A DNA stretch of 10,166 bases from Chitinophaga pinensis (GTDB lineage: Bacteria > Planctomycetota > Phycisphaerae > Phycisphaerales > SM1A02): contig CALQCP020000069.1 of assembly GCA_943329105.2 (NCBI GenBank), positions 1-10,166 of the forward strand, given 5' to 3'. Under the pieces are notes generated by a model. It had not been told where the DNA came from. It saw only the letters and a program-made list of their open reading frames with translations, and searched no databases. A program made the position numbers and the translations under genes. The first letter of the stretch is position 1, and the number at the start of each line of letters is the position of its first letter. This document shows positions 6,817-10,166 of the stretch, piece after piece.

Positions 6817-7902
6817 TTAGCCGCGCACAAGTACCAGCATTTCCAATGCAATCAGGACGATGACGACTACTTCAAGCAATTCCGCACGAATCTGCACCTG
6901 GCGATCACGGAGCTTTCCGTAGATGGAATCAAGCGTCTCCAGTTTCCGTAGGACGGAACGCTCATAGTCGTCAATATGCAGGCGGTGTGTTGCTGACTGA
7001 TGGAGCCGCGCCAGCCACTGATCGCCGAACAGTTTGAGCGCGTTGTTGACGGACTCATAGAGCGCCGCGGCATCAATTTGTAGCTCAGCGATACGGCGCG
7101 TGTGTCGGCCAGTCTGCACTGACAAGATGCGTGCGCCGCGCATGGATTGCGCGGCGGTTCGAAACGCTTCTTCAAGCGCATCCTCCAGTCGATCGTCAAG
7201 CCAGCGCATTTCAATGAGTTCAATATTGGCAAACTCAAGCACGGAGAGCGCATCCTCCGGAGTACGGTCAACAACGATCGCTCCGTTCCAGTCAATGACG
7301 GCGAAGTCATCATTTCCGTAACTTGTGCACGCGGATACGGCGTCCCGGACCTGCTCGGGTGCCAAGGCGCCTTCTTCAGCGCGCAAGATCCGGGCGATCA
7401 ATTCGTCGGGCAGGCCGGCGCGCAGATCATCGCCCTCCGGGAGCAACGCAAACACCATGTAGTCCTCACACCGGGCGCTCAACGCCGGGCGAATGATTGC
7501 AGTTCCCAAGAGCTGAATCACTTCCGTAGCCACTGTCCGCGCCGCGTGTAGCAGGTCTGCTTGACCAACAAGCGTCCGCGCCAGTTGCGGCAGCGCAGGC
7601 GTTGCACCGGTGAGCGGAATATCAAGACGCACGCTCATTGCGCCGAAGTGAAAGATGGTCACATGCGCGCGTGGAGTGACGGTGAAGCGTTCGTGCGTGA
7701 TCGGTGCTAACTCAATCGACACTCGCAGCGGACGGCTTTCAAAGTCAGCGCCAGCCACGTTGCGATCGCTTGACGCAAGCGCAATTCTGCCAGCCCCGGA
7801 AACACGCTGGGCAGCTTGATCAATATCGATGGAATATCCAACTTCAAACGCATGAAAGACGTGGCAGGTCCCCCCGGCAATCGACCGACTGGCTTCTGTC
7901 AT
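6817..7902 (-). CDS. RMD1/RMND1-like (DUF155) protein with C-terminal membrane anchor
   Basis: A 361-residue protein whose C-terminal half resembles the DUF155 family (yeast Rmd1, mitochondrial RMND1, YagE). Seen: IDWNGAIVVD at 203-212, followed by a helical stretch VLEFANIELIEMRWLDDRLE at 221-240; long amphipathic helices through about 340; and a strongly hydrophobic end (LLEVVVIVLIALEMLVLV at 342-359) that should be a tail anchor. This arrangement, with helices and then a transmembrane segment near the C-terminus, is usual in the family. RMND1 supports mitochondrial translation; the role of bacterial members is unknown to me. The N-terminal half (1-140) has no motif I recognise. The start overlaps the phosphodiesterase stop by ATGA, with AAGG (plus-strand positions 7910-7913) seven bases upstream, so translation is probably coupled. 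The family call is from pattern only and less certain than that of its neighbours. Confidence 0.62.
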   Translation of the reverse strand: MTEASRSIAGGTCHVFHAFEVGYSIDIDQAAQRVSGAGRIALASSDRNVAGADFESRPLRVSIELAPITHERFTVTPRAHVTIFHFGAMSVRLDIPLTGATPALPQLARTLVGQADLLHAARTVATEVIQLLGTAIIRPALSARCEDYMVFALLPEGDDLRAGLPDELIARILRAEEGALAPEQVRDAVSACTSYGNDDFAVIDWNGAIVVDRTPEDALSVLEFANIELIEMRWLDDRLEDALEEAFRTAAQSMRGARILSVQTGRHTRRIAELQIDAAALYESVNNALKLFGDQWLARLHQSATHRLHIDDYERSVLRKLETLDSIYGKLRDRQVQIRAELLEVVVIVLIALEMLVLVRG

Positions 7903-8972
7903 TGCGTCGCCTTGGTTGCTTGTGTTTCGGTCAGTAGCAGGTCTTGCTTGGCGTTGGCAACGGAACCAGGAATTGCAGGAAGCCCCAGTAATTGCAGCGC
8001 AATGTTTCCTACCTCCGCGCTCCGAATCGGCTGCGGGACGGAGTCGTCGCCAACATAGGTGGTTGATGGCACCACGGCGCGTCGATCGCTGTTGAGTGCA
8101 ATGAGCTCCGACGCTGCGGTGTCCTGTCCAAGCCAGATGAACAAGGGAACAGTGAAGTTCTCTGGCGCGGTGTTTTCTGAATGGGTCATCACAGGCACGC
8201 CGCCGCCATGGTCGGCGGTGAGAATGATCGCCACGCGGCCACGTAGGGCCGGATCGGCGTCAATCATTGCCATCAGTGCGGTGATCTCCGAATCAACTTC
8301 CTTGACTGCCGCCCGATACGGCGAACCCATGGCGGTGTCCCATCCGAATGCATGGCCAGCCCCATCCGGCGCGGCGAAGTGCACAAAGAGCAGCGATCGC
8401 TTTGGGTGCAAGGCAAGCCATCCCGTGGAATGGTCGCGCGCCATGCGTGACGTGCGGGTGATGGCGAAGAGGTCAACCTTGCCCTTGCCGTCATCATTGC
8501 CATCCTGGTCCGCTTCGCCTTCGGCGTCGTCAAAACTCTGCACCAAAATGGAGAATTTGCCCTTGGTAGCAATGATGGCGGTTGTCACGCCTTGGTTGTG
8601 TGCCACGTCAAACATGCTGGTGACGTACGAGCCATGCTTCTTGCATAACGTGCCGCCGTGGCGCGCTGCGGGCGGGTCAATATTCTCAGTCCATCCGTGT
8701 CCATTGGGTCCAGCAACGGGGCGGCTGGTTGCCATGGAGACGTGATTTGGAAGCGTGACCGTCATGGTGGCATCCGCGCGCGCCTGCAGCGTGTGAGGAC
8801 CGCGCTGCAGCCGGGAGAAGCCCGGCAGGACGCCGTCCTCTGGACCATCAATCACATCGGGACGCAAGCCATCCACGCTGATCACGATGACGTGATCGAA
8901 GACGGGTGCTTGAGCGGTCATGCCAACGTTGCTCAACGCAAGAAGCAGGGCGGCAGTGGCGAACACGGGCAT
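7899..8972 (-). CDS. Exported type I phosphodiesterase/nucleotide pyrophosphatase (alkaline phosphatase superfamily)
   Basis: A 357-residue enzyme expected to hydrolyse phosphate esters or diesters outside the cytoplasm with two metal ions. The N-terminus (1-22) is a short hydrophobic signal peptide ending near AQA; the next residue is Pro, so the exact cleavage site is unclear. Metal and catalytic residues are all present: Asp34 in ISVDGLRPD; Thr73 as nucleophile in TVTLPNHVSM, matching the T-F-P-N-H of nucleotide pyrophosphatases, with Asn76 following; Asp203 and His207 in APDGAGHAFG; Asp254 and His255 in TADHGGG; and His264 in MTHSENT. An acidic Gly/Asp/Lys-rich loop at 150-167 interrupts the core. 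The length is close to the bare catalytic domain. The substrate (nucleotide, lipid head group or phosphonate) cannot be told. The start at 8972 is supported by an AGGAG five bases upstream. It follows the P450 stop by 21 bp and overlaps the DUF155-like start. Confidence 0.92.
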   Translation of the reverse strand: MPVFATAALLLALSNVGMTAQAPVFDHVIVISVDGLRPDVIDGPEDGVLPGFSRLQRGPHTLQARADATMTVTLPNHVSMATSRPVAGPNGHGWTENIDPPAARHGGTLCKKHGSYVTSMFDVAHNQGVTTAIIATKGKFSILVQSFDDAEGEADQDGNDDGKGKVDLFAITRTSRMARDHSTGWLALHPKRSLLFVHFAAPDGAGHAFGWDTAMGSPYRAAVKEVDSEITALMAMIDADPALRGRVAIILTADHGGGVPVMTHSENTAPENFTVPLFIWLGQDTAASELIALNSDRRAVVPSTTYVGDDSVPQPIRSAEVGNIALQLLGLPAIPGSVANAKQDLLLTETQATKATQ

Positions 8973-8977
8973 CGGAA

Positions 8978-8982
8978 CTCCT
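8978..8982 (-). promoter_or_regulatory. Shine-Dalgarno site of the phosphodiesterase gene
   Basis: On the minus strand, AGGAG (part of TGAGGAG) lies five bases before the ATG at 8972. It is the clearest ribosome binding site in the window and fixes the start of the phosphodiesterase. It sits in the 21-bp gap after the P450 stop, which fits co-transcription of the two genes. Confidence 0.75.
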
Positions 8983-8993
8983 CAGAGCGCGCC

Positions 8994-10166
8994 TCACGCG
9001 CGGCGAGTCAGGGTGATCTTGGGCGCACGCATCGGTAGCGCCACAATTCGAACGAGTACAGGAACAAGCCCCGGTGTCTGGGCGGTGACGCGATAGCGCG
9101 CGCACACTGCGGGAAGCAGCCTTCGCAGGATCAGTTTGGCAGCCATCTCGCCAATACAAATGTGCGGTCCGGCGCCAAAGGGCATGTACGCCGAGGAATC
9201 CATGCGCATGGTGGTTCCTTCAAGCCAACGCTCTGGCACAAATTCCAGGGGGCGATCAAAGAAGCGCGCATCGCGCTGCATGCAGATCAGGAACGCCATC
9301 AGTGGCCGATGGGCGGGAATGATGTGCCCGCTCACTTCAACTGGCGCGCCAGTGACGCGCACGGCAACCGGCACGCCTGCATAGAGGCGCAGGATCTCTT
9401 TGATGCACGCTTCGGTGAATACCGGCTCGCCGGTCGCACCGGCTTCGTCAGCAATGGCATCGCCGATCGCGGGATTCTGACCCACGTGGTTCAGGAGTAA
9501 ACCCGCAGTTTGTGACACGGTGTCCAAGCCGGCCAGTAGCAAGTGGATGGCATGGTCGGTGAGTTGTGCACTGCGCGGCAGCCCTTCGCCCTGTGGGGGA
9601 AGCATCTGGTCAAGTTGGCCAGCCATACCCTTCGGACCGCGCTCAATGGTGTCAGAGATCAGGGTGCGCAGTGTGAAGAAGCGATTGACCATCTGGTCGA
9701 AGGAGATGGGACCCTCCGCATCAGCCGACGGCCACAGTTGGTTGAGATCGGGGATGGCATGGTGGAACACTTCTAACAGTGCCTGTTCGGCGGCGCAGAG
9801 TTCCGCTTCGCGCACCGGGTCAAGCGGCCCAAGTACCCATTCCATGAAGACTTTGGTCAAGAGGTCGAGCGTCAACTTGGCAGCGACCACCGGGTCCCCA
9901 GTTGGCCATGAATCAAGACCGGAGAGCAGTCGACGCTCCAATGCCTCTTCCAACGGTGCAAGCCCGTTGCCGCGGAAGCAGGGCGCCATGGCCACGCGGA
10001 CCTTGCGATGTTCCGGACCCGTGAGCGAGATGAGCCCGTGCGGTGCAGCCGTGCGCAGTGCAAAGTTACGAATGAGTCCCAGGTCCTCATCCATCGATCC
10101 GCGCACCAAGACCTGTCGGATCAGCGTTGGCTCTGTGACCAGGACGTTTCCCATGCGACCGTTGGC
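8994..10166 (-). CDS. Cytochrome P450 (5' partial)
   Basis: A heme-thiolate monooxygenase, open at the right edge; 390 codons are present and the reading frame continues without a stop to the window end (ANGR precedes the first visible ATG at 10154). That ATG is probably internal: the fragment begins at GNVLVTEPTLIRQVLV, normally 50-80 residues into a P450. Fragment numbering: GPEHRKVR, the C-helix region, at 50-57; I-helix AGLDTVS at 212-218, with the oxygen-activating acid-Thr pair; KEILRLY at 256-262, the ExxR motif; FVPERW at 309-314; and heme loop PFGAGPHICIG at 329-339, with Cys337 as the iron ligand. The His two residues before the Cys is common in bacterial P450s. No ferredoxin or reductase gene is next to it in the window, so the redox partner must be elsewhere. 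The substrate is unknown. It is the first visible gene of a four-gene minus-strand run. Confidence 0.95.
   Translation of the reverse strand, partial: ANGRMGNVLVTEPTLIRQVLVRGSMDEDLGLIRNFALRTAAPHGLISLTGPEHRKVRVAMAPCFRGNGLAPLEEALERRLLSGLDSWPTGDPVVAAKLTLDLLTKVFMEWVLGPLDPVREAELCAAEQALLEVFHHAIPDLNQLWPSADAEGPISFDQMVNRFFTLRTLISDTIERGPKGMAGQLDQMLPPQGEGLPRSAQLTDHAIHLLLAGLDTVSQTAGLLLNHVGQNPAIGDAIADEAGATGEPVFTEACIKEILRLYAGVPVAVRVTGAPVEVSGHIIPAHRPLMAFLICMQRDARFFDRPLEFVPERWLEGTTMRMDSSAYMPFGAGPHICIGEMAAKLILRRLLPAVCARYRVTAQTPGLVPVLVRIVALPMRAPKITLTRRA

Noticed and set aside
8059..8745. 228-codon plus-strand open frame opposite the phosphodiesterase
   Set aside because: It is a shadow of a gene that carries every catalytic motif on the minus strand; its translation has no family features and no credible start signal.
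9148..9178. His instead of Arg in the P450 heme loop (GPHICIG) as a defect
   Set aside because: His at this position is well known in functional bacterial P450s, including P450cam-type enzymes, so it is not a sign of inactivation.
1..10166. Defence system, mobile element, CRISPR array, tRNA or riboswitch
   Set aside because: No transposase, integrase, nuclease-helicase set, direct-repeat array, cloverleaf or long structured leader could be seen; all gaps are under 50 bp and composition looks even across the window.

Overview
The window is a gene-dense stretch of a moderately GC-rich bacterial chromosome. It has eight protein genes, almost no non-coding DNA (the longest gap is 47 bp), and no tRNA, rRNA, insertion sequence or CRISPR array that I can see. 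The best taxonomic clue is the C-terminus of the first gene. It carries two tandem dockerin-like, EF-hand-type repeats of the form ADLxGxGxxxGxDLGxxLAAWGP, bracketed by cysteines. This tail is typical of secreted proteins of Planctomycetota, especially Phycisphaerae. I infer a marine-type Phycisphaerae-like planctomycete; this rests on motif style only, not on a database search.

Layout. (1) Positions 1-519 (+): the 3' end of a vanadium-dependent haloperoxidase/PAP2-like enzyme with the planctomycete tail. (2) 526-1287 (-): an RluA-family pseudouridine synthase, convergent with gene 1 and only 6 bp away. (3) A 43-bp divergent intergenic region leads into a plus-strand run of three closely spaced genes: a NodB-type polysaccharide deacetylase (1331-2110), a large MscK/MscM-like mechanosensitive channel (2118-4700), and a class I PLP aminotransferase of the kynurenine/methionine aminotransferase type (4725-5927). 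(4) A minus-strand run of four genes, read from right to left: a cytochrome P450 open at the window edge (10166-8994), a secreted type I phosphodiesterase/alkaline-phosphatase-superfamily enzyme (8972-7899), an RMD1/RMND1 (DUF155)-like tail-anchored protein (7902-6817), and an M48 metalloprotease lipoprotein (6769-5924). The last gene of this run meets the aminotransferase tail to tail, and the two stop codons share a TTAA.

How the genes fit together. The plus-strand run mixes envelope functions (glycan deacetylation, osmotic relief) with amino-acid metabolism, so it looks like a co-transcribed neighbourhood rather than a pathway. The minus-strand run is more intriguing. The phosphodiesterase and DUF155 genes overlap by ATGA and are probably translationally coupled. 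Three of its four members are predicted to be exported or membrane-anchored. No known pathway joins a P450, a type I phosphodiesterase, a DUF155 protein and an M48 protease, so a joint function is only a hypothesis. I found no convincing evidence of a defence system, mobile element or clearly new system. The most useful leads are the haloperoxidase with its sorting-like tail and the P450-phosphodiesterase-DUF155-M48 cluster.
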